The notes below the pieces were generated by a model, which saw nothing but the letters and a program-made list of their open reading frames with translations, was not told where the DNA came from and did no database searches. Positions 1 to 7,750 of a stretch of DNA of 22,735 nucleotides are shown here, one piece after another; position 1 is the first letter of the stretch, and each line of letters begins with the position of its first letter. Source of the stretch: UMGS692 sp963653425 (lineage in GTDB: Bacteria > Bacillota > Clostridia > Christensenellales > CAG-314); NCBI GenBank assembly GCA_963653425.1, contig CAVJWC010000018.1, positions 1 to 22,735 on the forward strand. The letters run 5' to 3'. The position numbers and the translations under genes were made by a program.

Positions 1-1
1 T

Positions 2-54
2 GCTTGCGTAGATGATGTTACCGTTTACGGTTGGGCAATACACTTCTTCGAAGA
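2..54 (+). pseudogene. Probable upstream coding part of the LRR gene, in frame 2, separated by a frameshift
   Basis: Frame 2 reads without a stop from the window edge and gives a stretch ending VTVYGWAIHFFEER, which resembles an LRR beta strand plus following turn. It uses the same codons (GTT, ACC, TAC, TTC, GAA) as the downstream gene. One extra base near the CGG at 50-52 would join it to the frame that reads DFMFQTF. Whether this is a true mutation or a sequencing or assembly error at a homopolymer cannot be told from here. Confidence 0.4.
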
Positions 55-2145
55 ACGGATTTCATGTTCCAGACGTTCAGTTTCGGACCTATGGACAGCC
101 TTAAAGAAGTAAACTTCTATAAGGACGTAGATCAGATTAACGGTTCGAGCTTCTGTAATTGCTATAAACTCGAAAAAATTTCCTTCGGCGGAAACGTAAA
201 TTACATAGGACCGGGCGTATTCGGCAGTTCCAAGATTCAGTCTTATACCGTTATGGAAGGCAATACCGCTCTTACCGTAGATTCCGAAACGGGCGCCATG
301 TATAACGCGGACAAGACGAGAATGTTCCTTCCTCCCGCATGGGATTACGAAGGCGAATTCGTCGTTCCCGAAACGGTCGAACTTACCGTAGGTCAGTTTG
401 CTTCCGCTCCTTATACTTGTCTGAATGACGGTTACAACTGCGGTTTCAATAAAAACGGTACCTATTACGTAAGCTTTATGTTTGCCGTAGGCGAAGCAAA
501 AGAATACAAGTACAAAACCACGAGCATCGTTCTTCCCGAAAACGCTACCGTTATTCCCGAAACGTGTTTCTACGGACTTAAAGGACTCCAAAAGATAAAC
601 AACGTCGATAAGATCGAAAGAATCGACCTCGGCGCCTTCAACTTCTGCGGAATCGAAGAACTCGTATTCACCGAAAGCCTTAAACAAGTAGGCATTTCGC
701 CCTTCAAAGGTATGGAAAAACTTAAAACTCTCGTTCTTCCCGACAACCTTACCTTCGACAGAACTTACGACTTTATGAAAGGCTGTTCGGCTCTTGAAGA
801 ATTCACCATTCCTTCGGGCATGAATATTATCTACGCAACGAATATGCTTAACGGTGCGGAAAGCCTCAGAAAGCTTACCTATCACGGAACGTCAACGGTT
901 ATCCCCTCGTATATGGTTTACGGCGGAAAGTCGCTCGAAACGCTGGAAGGCTTTGAAAACGTAAAGACCATCGAAAGCTGGGCGTTTGCCTTCTCGGGAC
1001 TTAAAGAAGCAAACTTCCCCTCGGTTACTGTGGTAGGAAACGCGGCTTTCGGCGGATGTACTCAGCTTGAAAGATACACCTTCAACGAAAACATTACCTC
1101 GATGGGAACCAACGCATTTGCGGACGCTCAGAGTCTTAAAGAAATCTACATCGGAGCAAAACTCAGATTGGATTTCAGCAAAGTGTTCTTAAATCTTCTT
1201 TCTCTCGAAACCATAACCGTTGCCGAAGGAAACGCAAATTATACCTCTCTCGACGGAGCTCTCTATAACAAAGCTCTTACGACGATTATCAAGTATCCTA
1301 CGGCAAACAAAAACGTCGAATATACCGTTCCCGAAACCGTAACCGAAATCGGCGCGCAGGTATTCATCGGCGTTCAGAAGCTTGAAAAGATTACGATGAA
1401 CGGCGTTTACGTTATCGGAGATTACGCTTTCTCGCAGTCGGGAATAAAGGAAGTCGTCGCGGAAAACCTCGTTAAAGTCGGCGTGGAAGCTTTCAAAGAC
1501 ACGGCTCTTACTCAGATAGACCTCAGAAAGGTTTATTACGTGGACGACGACGCCTTCAACGGAACCCAACTCAAAGAAATCGAACTCGACGCTTTCTCAG
1601 TTTACGGCAAACACGTTTTCGCAAATATCGATACGCTTGAAAAAGTCGTTCTCGGCGATGTTGACGCCTTCCCCTTCTGGGCTTCCTTCTATAACAGCAA
1701 CAACATAAAAGAAATCGTTATTAAAGACGACTGCAAGACTTTCGCTATGGAAAACGATTACTTTATGAGCGCGGACAGAAAACAGATTTACAGATATTTC
1801 GGAAACGAAGAAGTAATCGTAATTCCCGAAAACGTCGCAAAAATCGACGCTCAGGCGTTCATCAACAACCTTTCCGTTAAGGAAGTCGTTCTCCCCTCGA
1901 CGCTTAAACTTATCGGCGCGGCTGCTTTCTATAAGTGCGATAACCTTGAAAAAGTTACCTTCCGAAGCGAAAACGCTCCTCGTCTCGAAGCGGATTACAC
2001 CGAAGAATATAGCCTCATCAACTGCAACTTTATAGATTACGTAGAGAATATGACCGCAAAACTTACGGTTTACGTTCCCGAAATCAACGATTCTTATAAT
2101 ACCTATCTTTGGAATATGTATTTCAACGTTCTCGTAGCAGATTAG
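31..2145 (+). CDS. BspA-like leucine-rich-repeat (LRR_5) surface protein, 5' end disrupted or incomplete
   Basis: The protein is built almost entirely of irregular LRR_5/BspA-type repeats of about 22-25 residues. Each has a short beta strand such as LEKITM or LKEIEL followed by an AF motif (GDYAFSQSG, GNAAFGGCT, DAQAFINN). Such proteins are typically exported and mediate adhesion or protein binding; the ligand here is unknown. No signal peptide, lipobox, LPXTG motif or membrane segment is visible, and the C-terminus (NVLVAD) is plain. The start is unresolved: the frame opens after a stop at 13-15, the first start-like codon is TTG at 31, the first ATG is at 64, and neither has a convincing Shine-Dalgarno. 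A different frame is open from 2 to about 52 with the same codon style, so the gene probably continues upstream through a one-base frameshift. It is monocistronic at its 3' end, with a terminator 16 bp after the stop. Confidence 0.8.
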   Translation: MGNTLLRRTDFMFQTFSFGPMDSLKEVNFYKDVDQINGSSFCNCYKLEKISFGGNVNYIGPGVFGSSKIQSYTVMEGNTALTVDSETGAMYNADKTRMFLPPAWDYEGEFVVPETVELTVGQFASAPYTCLNDGYNCGFNKNGTYYVSFMFAVGEAKEYKYKTTSIVLPENATVIPETCFYGLKGLQKINNVDKIERIDLGAFNFCGIEELVFTESLKQVGISPFKGMEKLKTLVLPDNLTFDRTYDFMKGCSALEEFTIPSGMNIIYATNMLNGAESLRKLTYHGTSTVIPSYMVYGGKSLETLEGFENVKTIESWAFAFSGLKEANFPSVTVVGNAAFGGCTQLERYTFNENITSMGTNAFADAQSLKEIYIGAKLRLDFSKVFLNLLSLETITVAEGNANYTSLDGALYNKALTTIIKYPTANKNVEYTVPETVTEIGAQVFIGVQKLEKITMNGVYVIGDYAFSQSGIKEVVAENLVKVGVEAFKDTALTQIDLRKVYYVDDDAFNGTQLKEIELDAFSVYGKHVFANIDTLEKVVLGDVDAFPFWASFYNSNNIKEIVIKDDCKTFAMENDYFMSADRKQIYRYFGNEEVIVIPENVAKIDAQAFINNLSVKEVVLPSTLKLIGAAAFYKCDNLEKVTFRSENAPRLEADYTEEYSLINCNFIDYVENMTAKLTVYVPEINDSYNTYLWNMYFNVLVAD

Positions 2146-2160
2146 CACCTCCTTAAAACG

Positions 2161-2189
2161 AAAAAGGCCCGATTTTTCGGGTCTTTTTT
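2161..2189 (+). terminator. Intrinsic terminator of the LRR gene
   Basis: A 12-bp stem (AAAAAGGCCCGA at 2161-2172 pairing with TCGGGTCTTTTT from 2177, one G-U pair) with a T-only loop runs into a T-tract at 2184-2189. It lies 16 bp past the LRR stop codon. Confidence 0.9.
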
Positions 2190-2423
2190 GTTGCGTAAAA
2201 ACGTAACCTTGCCCTCTTTATCACCTTGTCCTCTTTATCACTGCGGTTACCATAAAGTAAAACTTTTTTAAGGCATTCCTCCTTTCGTAAGTCCGATTCG
2301 GCGTTTTCGTTTATGAAAATCGGTTCGGTTTTGTCTTTTGCGATTAAATTCGGGAAAAGGGAGACAAACCTCTTCTTTTACCTGTTTTTATTGAGGATAA
2401 CGCAAAAACCGTACCTGATTTGC

Positions 2424-2452
2424 TTGACAAAAGGCGGGAAGAAGTGTATAAT
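2424..2452 (+). promoter_or_regulatory. Consensus sigma-A promoter of the carAB leader
   Basis: TTGACA (2424-2429) and TATAAT (2447-2452) are separated by exactly 17 bp, a perfect housekeeping promoter. Transcription should start near 2459. No other good promoter was found before carA, so the transcript would carry about 630 nt of leader. It could also drive a separate small RNA ending at the terminator at 2845-2893. Confidence 0.85.
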
Positions 2453-2514
2453 TTCGTGTGGAATTTTTAACTCGGCAGGGCATGCCGTTAAGATTCGAAC
2501 CGAAAGGGTATCCG

Positions 2515-2697
2515 TTCCGCATTTTACGGAATATCTTCCGCTCTTTTGCGTAGTGCGTTTTGCGCTTTGTGCGTAGTGCGTTCCGCGCTTTTGCGGAATA
2601 AGTTATGCGCTTTCTGCGGCGGAATGCGTTCCGCGCTTTTGCGGAATGCGTTCCGCGCTTTTGCGGAATGCGTTCCGCGCTTTGGAGGCGGAATATC
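2515..2697 (+). repeat. Tandem array of ~22-bp self-complementary (hairpin) repeats
   Basis: About eight units follow one another, starting at 2515, 2536, 2558, 2581, 2603, 2629, 2651 and 2673. The two exact copies (2629-2650 and 2651-2672) have the core TTCCGC-GCTTTT-GCGGAA, a 6-bp stem with a 6-nt loop. Others are diverged, but several keep complementary arms. The array is flanked by a near-identical 14-bp direct repeat (2527-2540 and 2689-2702, one mismatch). Open frames through the array give low-complexity Arg/Ala/Phe protein and are repeat artefacts. Confidence 0.85.
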
Positions 2698-2844
2698 TTT
2701 CGGGTTTGGACTTATCGGCGGTAACAAGGTTTTTATGGCAAAATCGACAAACTTCAGATTCCAAGGAAAAACAGACACTCTGATCGCTCGTTACCGCAGC
2801 GAAAATTCTTCTATTTCATTTATTCCCGATAATCTCATTATTTC

Positions 2845-2893
2845 CCCCGATTCTTTGCAACGAAACGTTCATTTCAGAGAATCGGGGTTTTTT
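2845..2893 (+). terminator. Intrinsic terminator inside the carAB leader (attenuator-like)
   Basis: CCCCGATTCT (2845-2854) pairs with AGAATCGGGG (2878-2887) and is followed by six Ts (2888-2893). The loop contains a smaller AACG/CGTT hairpin. It sits downstream of the consensus promoter and about 200 bp before carA, so it must be read through, or conditionally disabled, for carAB expression from that promoter. Confidence 0.8.
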
Positions 2894-3089
2894 ATACGGA
2901 GAAGGGCGAAAATGTAAAACGGACGGCTTTGCGTTCTTATCTTTGGTTAAAAGCCTTTGATTGGGCGAAAATATCTGCGGAAAAGAACGGAACGCGTCCG
3001 TAAAAAATTATCCGAAAGAAAGAGTAGGCTTTCGGGCAAAAGCGAAGTATACTAAAACCGCTCTGCCTGAAGCATACGGAGGAAAAACT

Positions 3090-4181
3090 ATGGCAAGAGA
3101 ATTTAACAGAAAACTGATTCTCGAAGACGGCAGCGAATACATTGGCTACGGGTTCGGCGCAAACCGGGAACGCGTGCTTGAAGTCGTATTCAATACGTCT
3201 ATGGTAGGGTATCAGGAAATTATATCCGATCCGTCCTATACCTTTCAGGGCGTCGTTATGACCTACCCTCTTATAGGCAATTACGGTATCAACGACGAGG
3301 ACGACGAAACCGAAAACCTCACGATCGGCGGATTGATCGTGGCGGAATACAACGATAAGCCTTCAAATTTCAGGAGCAAAGAAACGCTTTCCGAGAAGTT
3401 GGCGCGGTTCGGTATTCCGGCAATCGAAGGAATCGACACGCGAAAACTTGCGCGCAATATCCGCGACCACGGCTCGCTTACGGGAATAATCACGGGCATA
3501 GACGTAAGCCTTGAAGAAGGACTCAAAAAAATCGCACGGGCGGGAATAAGACGCGACGCGGTAGATCTCGTTTCGACGAAAAAAGCTTGGATTTCGCCCG
3601 CAAAAGAAGCTAAATATAAAGTGGCGGCAATCGATTGCGGAATAAAGCTGAATATCGTTCGTTCGCTTAACGCGCGCGGAGCCGACGTTACCGTCTTCCC
3701 TTATAACGTTACGGCGGAAGAAATAGAAAATTTCGCACCCGACGGACTGTTTCTTTCAAACGGCCCCGGAGACCCTCAGGACGTTACGCCCGTCATAGAA
3801 CTCGTGAACCGAATGAGAGGAAAACTTCCGATATTCGGAATATGTCTCGGACATCAGATTATCGCGCTCGCTTACGGAGCAAAGACCTATAAGCTTAAAT
3901 TCGGACATCGCGGAGGAAATCATCCCGTTAAAAACCTCCTTACGGGCAAGGTGGAAATCACTTCGCAGAACCATAGTTACGCGGTAGACGCAAATTCCTT
4001 AAAAGGCACGGACCTCGAAATAACGCATATAAATCTGCTCGACAATACGGTTGAAGGTATGCGTTGCGAAAAAGATAACGTTTTTTCGGTGCAGTACCAT
4101 CCCGAAAGCGCGCCCGGTCCGGAAGACAGCGGGTATTTGTTCGACGAATTTATCGGACTTATGAAACAATCGAAAGAATAA
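3090..4181 (+). CDS. carA: Carbamoyl-phosphate synthase small (glutaminase) subunit CarA
   Basis: This subunit hydrolyses glutamine and passes ammonia to CarB to make carbamoyl phosphate for pyrimidine and arginine synthesis in the cytoplasm. The 363-residue product has the usual length. Residues 1-130 form the CarA N-terminal domain (for example NTSMVGYQEIISDPSYTFQG). Residues 175-355 form a class I glutamine amidotransferase with the nucleophile Cys252 in GICLGHQ, plus His337 and Glu339 in YHPESAPGPEDS. The start is the ATG at 3090, with GGAGGA at 3078-3083. The open frame continues upstream to 2961, but that extension lacks a ribosome binding site and does not resemble CarA. carB follows after 16 bp in the same operon. 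No aspartate transcarbamoylase or ornithine transcarbamoylase gene is nearby, so the context does not show which branch it chiefly serves. Confidence 0.97.
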   Translation: MAREFNRKLILEDGSEYIGYGFGANRERVLEVVFNTSMVGYQEIISDPSYTFQGVVMTYPLIGNYGINDEDDETENLTIGGLIVAEYNDKPSNFRSKETLSEKLARFGIPAIEGIDTRKLARNIRDHGSLTGIITGIDVSLEEGLKKIARAGIRRDAVDLVSTKKAWISPAKEAKYKVAAIDCGIKLNIVRSLNARGADVTVFPYNVTAEEIENFAPDGLFLSNGPGDPQDVTPVIELVNRMRGKLPIFGICLGHQIIALAYGAKTYKLKFGHRGGNHPVKNLLTGKVEITSQNHSYAVDANSLKGTDLEITHINLLDNTVEGMRCEKDNVFSVQYHPESAPGPEDSGYLFDEFIGLMKQSKE

Positions 4182-4197
4182 CGGTGGGTGAAAGAAT

Positions 4198-7100
4198 ATG
4201 CCTAAAAGAAAAGATCTGAAAAAAATAATGGTTATAGGAAGCGGTCCGATCGTAATCGGTCAGGCGGCGGAATTCGATTACGCGGGTACGCAGGCTTGCC
4301 TCGCGCTGAAAGAAGAAGGATACGAGGTCGTACTTTGCAATTCCAACCCCGCTACGATTATGACCGACACGTCGATTGCGGATAAGGTGTATATGGAACC
4401 TCTTACGCTGGAATACACGGCAAAAATCATTCGTTACGAACGCCCCGACGCCATAGTTCCGGGGATAGGCGGACAGACGGGACTGAACCTTGCCATGCAA
4501 CTCGAAAAGAAAGGCGTTCTGAAAGAATGTCGCGTAGAGCTTCTCGGCACGAAAAGCGAAAGTATCGAACGCGCGGAAGACCGCGAACTGTTTAAGGAAT
4601 TATGCGAAGAAATCGGCGAACCCGTTTGTCCTTCCGAAATCGCGCACAGCGTAAAGGAAAGCGTTGAAGCCGCCGAAAAAATCGGCTATCCCGTAGTCCT
4701 GCGCCCCGCTTTCACTCTCGGCGGTACGGGCGGAGGTTTTGCCGACAACGAAAAAGAGCTGATAGAAATGACGGAAAACGCTCTGGAACTTTCTCCCGTA
4801 CACGAAGTTCTTATCGAAAAGAGCGTAAAAGGCTACAAAGAGATAGAATACGAAGTAATGCGCGATAAGAACGATACGGCTATCGTCGTGTGCAATATGG
4901 AAAACCTCGATCCCGTGGGCGTACATACGGGCGATTCCATCGTAGTGTGTCCCAGTCAGACGCTTTGCAACAAAGAATACCAGATGCTTCGAAACTCCGC
5001 ACTGAAAATCATCCGCGCGCTGAAAATCGAAGGCGGTTGCAACGTTCAGTTCGCGCTTGACCCGAAGTCTTTCGATTATTACGTAATCGAAGTCAACCCC
5101 AGAGTTTCGCGTTCGTCGGCTCTTGCAAGCAAAGCAAGCGGATTCCCCATAGCCAGAGTTTCGGCAAAAATCGCGGTAGGACTTACCCTCGACGAAATCA
5201 GATTGGCGAATACTCCCGCAAGTTTCGAACCCTCTCTCGACTACGTGGTAACGAAAATGCCCCGCTTCCCCTTCGATAAGTTCGCAGGCGCAAGCAATAA
5301 GCTTTCCACGCAGATGAAAGCCACGGGCGAAGTAATGAGCGTAGGCAGAAACTTCGAAGAAAGTCTCCTTAAAGCCGTGCGTTCGCTCGAAATCGGCGCA
5401 AATCACCTGTTTTTGAAGAAAGCGGAAGCTATGACCACGGACGAACTTTTCGCTTACGTTGAAGACGCTACCGACGACAGAATCTTTATGATCGCCGAGC
5501 TTTTCCGCAGAGGAGCAACCTCAGAAGAAATTGCCGAAATTACGAAAATAGATAAGTTTTTCCTTGCAAAAATCCTGCATATCGTAGACATGGAAAAAAC
5601 GGCGACGGAACACGTTTTCGACGCGGAAACTCTTAAAGAATGCAAGCGTTACGGTTTTTCGGATAAAGCCTTGGCTCGGCTCTGGAACGCGACGGAAAAG
5701 GAAATTTCCGAATACAGAAAAGCGCACGGAATCACTCCCAAATACAAAGCCATAGACTCCTGCGCTTCGGAATTCGACGCCTATATTCCCTACTACTACT
5801 CCACCTACGACGCGGAAGAAAACGAATCTTTCGGCGACGGACAAACGAAGAGTATCGTAGTTCTCGGAGCAGGTCCCATTCGTATAGGTCAGGGCGTGGA
5901 ATTCGATTACTCTACGGTACACGCCGTTCAGACCATTAAAAAATCGGGCTACAAGGCGATTATTATCAACAACAACCCCGAAACGGTCTCCACCGACTAC
6001 ACCACGTCGGACAAGCTATACTTCGAACCGCTTACCACGGAAGACGTAATGAACGTAGTAGACCTCGAAAAACCCTGCGGCGTAATAGCTTCGCTCGGCG
6101 GACAGACGGCAATCAATCTTGCGGAATCTCTCGAAAAACGCGGAGTGAAAATCATAGGCACGGATTGCAAAGCCATAGACAACGCGGAAGACCGCGATTT
6201 ATTCGAAAAACTGCTGGACAAACTGAACATTCCCAAGCCCGAAGGCAAAGCCGTTACGAATATCGAAGACGGCGTTAAAGCGGCGGAAGAAATCGGTTAT
6301 CCCGTACTCGTGCGTCCGTCCTTCGTTCTGGGCGGAAGAGCCATGCAGATAGTCGCGAACGAAGAAGACCTCCGTAAATATCTAAGAAACGCAGTTGAAA
6401 TCGGCGAAGAAAAACCCGTTCTCGTTGACAAGTACATCGTGGGCAAAGAAGTCGAAGTAGACGCTATCTGCGACGGAACGGACGTGTTCGTGCCGGGAAT
6501 CATGGAACTCGTTGAACGAACGGGCATACATAGCGGAGACAGCATAAGCGTTTATCCGCCTTTCAGCATATCCGACAAAGTAAAGGGCGTAATATTGCAG
6601 TACGCTAAGAAATTGGGTACGGCAATCGGAATTATCGGACTTTACAACATTCAGTTTATCGTGGATAAGAACGAACGCGTGTATATTATCGAAGTTAACC
6701 CGAGATCTTCGCGAACGGTACCCTTCCTTTCAAAAGCCACGGGATATTCTATTGCCGACATCGCAACTGAAGTCATTCTCGGCAAAACGCTCAAAGAACA
6801 GGGAATCTTTTCCGTCTACCCCGAAGAAAAGAACAGGTATTACGTGAAAGTCCCCGTGTTCTCGTTCAGTAAAATCAGAGGTCTGGACGCTTATCTTTCT
6901 CCCGAAATGAAATCCACGGGCGAAGCCATAGGTTACGACGACAAACTCAACCGAGCTTTGTATAAGGCGTTGCAGGCTTCGGGAATGAAACTGCAAAACT
7001 ACGGCACGGTATTCATTACCGTATGCGATAAAGACAAAGAAGAAGCTCTTCCGCTTGTCAGAAGATTCTACAATCTCGGCTTCAATATCGAAGCTACGAG

Positions 7101-7404
7101 AGGCACGGCGGAATATCTGAAAGCTAACGGTATCCGCACGAGAACGCTTAAAAAGATCAGCGACGGTTCGGACGATATTCCCGTTGCGCTCCGTCAGGGA
7201 CATATCGCCTACGTCGTGAACACGAGCGACGTTTCGCAACACGGCGCAAACACCGACGGTTTCAAAATCAGAAAAATCGCCACCGAAAACAACATCAACA
7301 CCTTCACCGCACTTGACACGGTAAAAGTTCTTTTGGACGTGCTGGAAGAAACCACTCTCTGCGTGTCCACCATCGACAGCTGTTCCCAAAGCGAAAGGAA
7401 GTAA
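4198..7404 (+). CDS. carB: Carbamoyl-phosphate synthase large subunit CarB
   Basis: This is the synthetase subunit, which makes carbamoyl phosphate from bicarbonate, two ATP and the ammonia supplied by CarA. At 1068 residues it is full length. It has the typical duplicated layout: a first carboxyphosphate half (about 1-400, starting KIMVIGSGPIVIGQAAEFDY, with EVNPRVSRSSAL from about residue 298), an oligomerisation region (about 400-550), a second carbamate half (about 550-925, with SIVVLGAGPIRIGQGVEFDY and EVNPRSSRTVPF from about 832) and a C-terminal MGS-like allosteric domain (about 930-1068). Glu and Asp in IMELVERTGIHSGDS match the ornithine-binding region of the E. coli enzyme, so ornithine activation is possible; this is inference. 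The ribosome binding site (GGTGGGTG) is weak, and expression probably relies on coupling to carA. A terminator follows at 7595-7627. Confidence 0.97.
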   Translation: MPKRKDLKKIMVIGSGPIVIGQAAEFDYAGTQACLALKEEGYEVVLCNSNPATIMTDTSIADKVYMEPLTLEYTAKIIRYERPDAIVPGIGGQTGLNLAMQLEKKGVLKECRVELLGTKSESIERAEDRELFKELCEEIGEPVCPSEIAHSVKESVEAAEKIGYPVVLRPAFTLGGTGGGFADNEKELIEMTENALELSPVHEVLIEKSVKGYKEIEYEVMRDKNDTAIVVCNMENLDPVGVHTGDSIVVCPSQTLCNKEYQMLRNSALKIIRALKIEGGCNVQFALDPKSFDYYVIEVNPRVSRSSALASKASGFPIARVSAKIAVGLTLDEIRLANTPASFEPSLDYVVTKMPRFPFDKFAGASNKLSTQMKATGEVMSVGRNFEESLLKAVRSLEIGANHLFLKKAEAMTTDELFAYVEDATDDRIFMIAELFRRGATSEEIAEITKIDKFFLAKILHIVDMEKTATEHVFDAETLKECKRYGFSDKALARLWNATEKEISEYRKAHGITPKYKAIDSCASEFDAYIPYYYSTYDAEENESFGDGQTKSIVVLGAGPIRIGQGVEFDYSTVHAVQTIKKSGYKAIIINNNPETVSTDYTTSDKLYFEPLTTEDVMNVVDLEKPCGVIASLGGQTAINLAESLEKRGVKIIGTDCKAIDNAEDRDLFEKLLDKLNIPKPEGKAVTNIEDGVKAAEEIGYPVLVRPSFVLGGRAMQIVANEEDLRKYLRNAVEIGEEKPVLVDKYIVGKEVEVDAICDGTDVFVPGIMELVERTGIHSGDSISVYPPFSISDKVKGVILQYAKKLGTAIGIIGLYNIQFIVDKNERVYIIEVNPRSSRTVPFLSKATGYSIADIATEVILGKTLKEQGIFSVYPEEKNRYYVKVPVFSFSKIRGLDAYLSPEMKSTGEAIGYDDKLNRALYKALQASGMKLQNYGTVFITVCDKDKEEALPLVRRFYNLGFNIEATRGTAEYLKANGIRTRTLKKISDGSDDIPVALRQGHIAYVVNTSDVSQHGANTDGFKIRKIATENNINTFTALDTVKVLLDVLEETTLCVSTIDSCSQSERK

Positions 7405-7421
7405 AGACGGTTATTCCTTAA

Positions 7422-7590
7422 ATCGCACTAAGACAGCCGCTTTATCGCATTAAGACAGCTAATCGCATTAAGACAGCCGCCTTATCGCATCAAAACGGCT
7501 AAAGCAGGACAAAACAGCCGTTCCGTCATATCCAAGCAGTTTTATTAAATCACATCAAAAAGCTGTTTAATCATATCAAAAAGCTGCTTA
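7422..7590 (+). repeat. Degenerate ~21-bp tandem repeats between carB and its terminator
   Basis: The 3' untranslated region contains repeated forms of ATCGCATTAAGACAGCCG. Clear units start at 7422, 7444, 7462 and 7484, a diverged middle follows, and two more (ATCACATCAAAAAGCTG and ATCATATCAAAAAGCTG) start at 7549 and 7570. Unit length varies from 18 to 25 bp. No open frame or strong hairpin explains them. Confidence 0.75.
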
Positions 7591-7594
7591 ACGC

Positions 7595-7627
7595 AAAAGA
7601 ACCCGATTTTGTTTCGGGTTCTTTTTT
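7595..7627 (+). terminator. Terminator of carAB, possibly bidirectional
   Basis: AAAAGAACCCGA (7595-7606) pairs with TCGGGTTCTTTT (7614-7625) around a 7-nt loop, and the T-tract runs to 7627. On the other strand the stem also ends in TTTT, so it may stop the convergent starch operon, whose last gene ends at 7751. Confidence 0.9.
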
Positions 7628-7750
7628 GATAAATATTACGATTTTCCGTTTTCTTGCGTTATTCGCCTTTCAGGACAAACTCTGCGATTTCTGCGTTTTA
7701 TCGCTTTTTGTAAACTTTGCTTGTTGCCTTTTAGGGCGATATTCGTGGCG
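7628..7750. other. Convergent intergenic gap, no gene seen
   Basis: This is T-rich DNA between the carAB terminator and the end of the minus-strand starch operon. I see no promoter, hairpin or open frame worth reporting. It would be the 3' untranslated tail of the ATPase transcript. Confidence 0.6.

Larger units (their letters stand above)
2459..3089 (+). ncRNA. Long structured 5' leader of carAB, or an independent small RNA
   Basis: Between the promoter and carA lies about 630 nt without a convincing protein gene. In order it holds a 5' hairpin (2467-2491, CGGCA/TGCCG core extended by TTAA/TTAA), a GC-rich hairpin-repeat array (2515-2697), an intrinsic terminator (2845-2893), a long-range stem (2919-2938 with 2983-3001) and a hairpin (3012-3035). 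A terminator between promoter and gene is the layout of a transcription attenuator. I checked by eye for a PyrR-binding loop, a T-box sequence and ArgR boxes and found none that match well. No antiterminator partner was identified. The signal, if any, is therefore unknown; pyrimidine or arginine status would be the natural guesses for carAB. Confidence 0.5.

Noticed and set aside
2491..2513. GATTCGAACC, which looks like the reverse complement of a tRNA T-loop
   Set aside because: The flanking bases do not form a T-stem, and no acceptor or anticodon arm can be drawn.
2770..2810. GTTACCGCAGCGAAAA, slightly similar to a T-box core
   Set aside because: The essential TGGN bulge and the full AGGGTGG..ACCGCG core are missing.
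2313..2917. Open frames on both strands across the hairpin repeats, giving Arg/Ala/Phe-rich or Lys/Arg-rich proteins
   Set aside because: They are translations of a tandem repeat, have no ribosome binding site and overlap the promoter or the terminator; only the 2735-2917 part is kept as a speculative finding.
2961..3089. N-terminal extension of carA to an upstream start at 2961
   Set aside because: The added 43 residues do not look like CarA, while the ATG at 3090 has a strong GGAGGA site.
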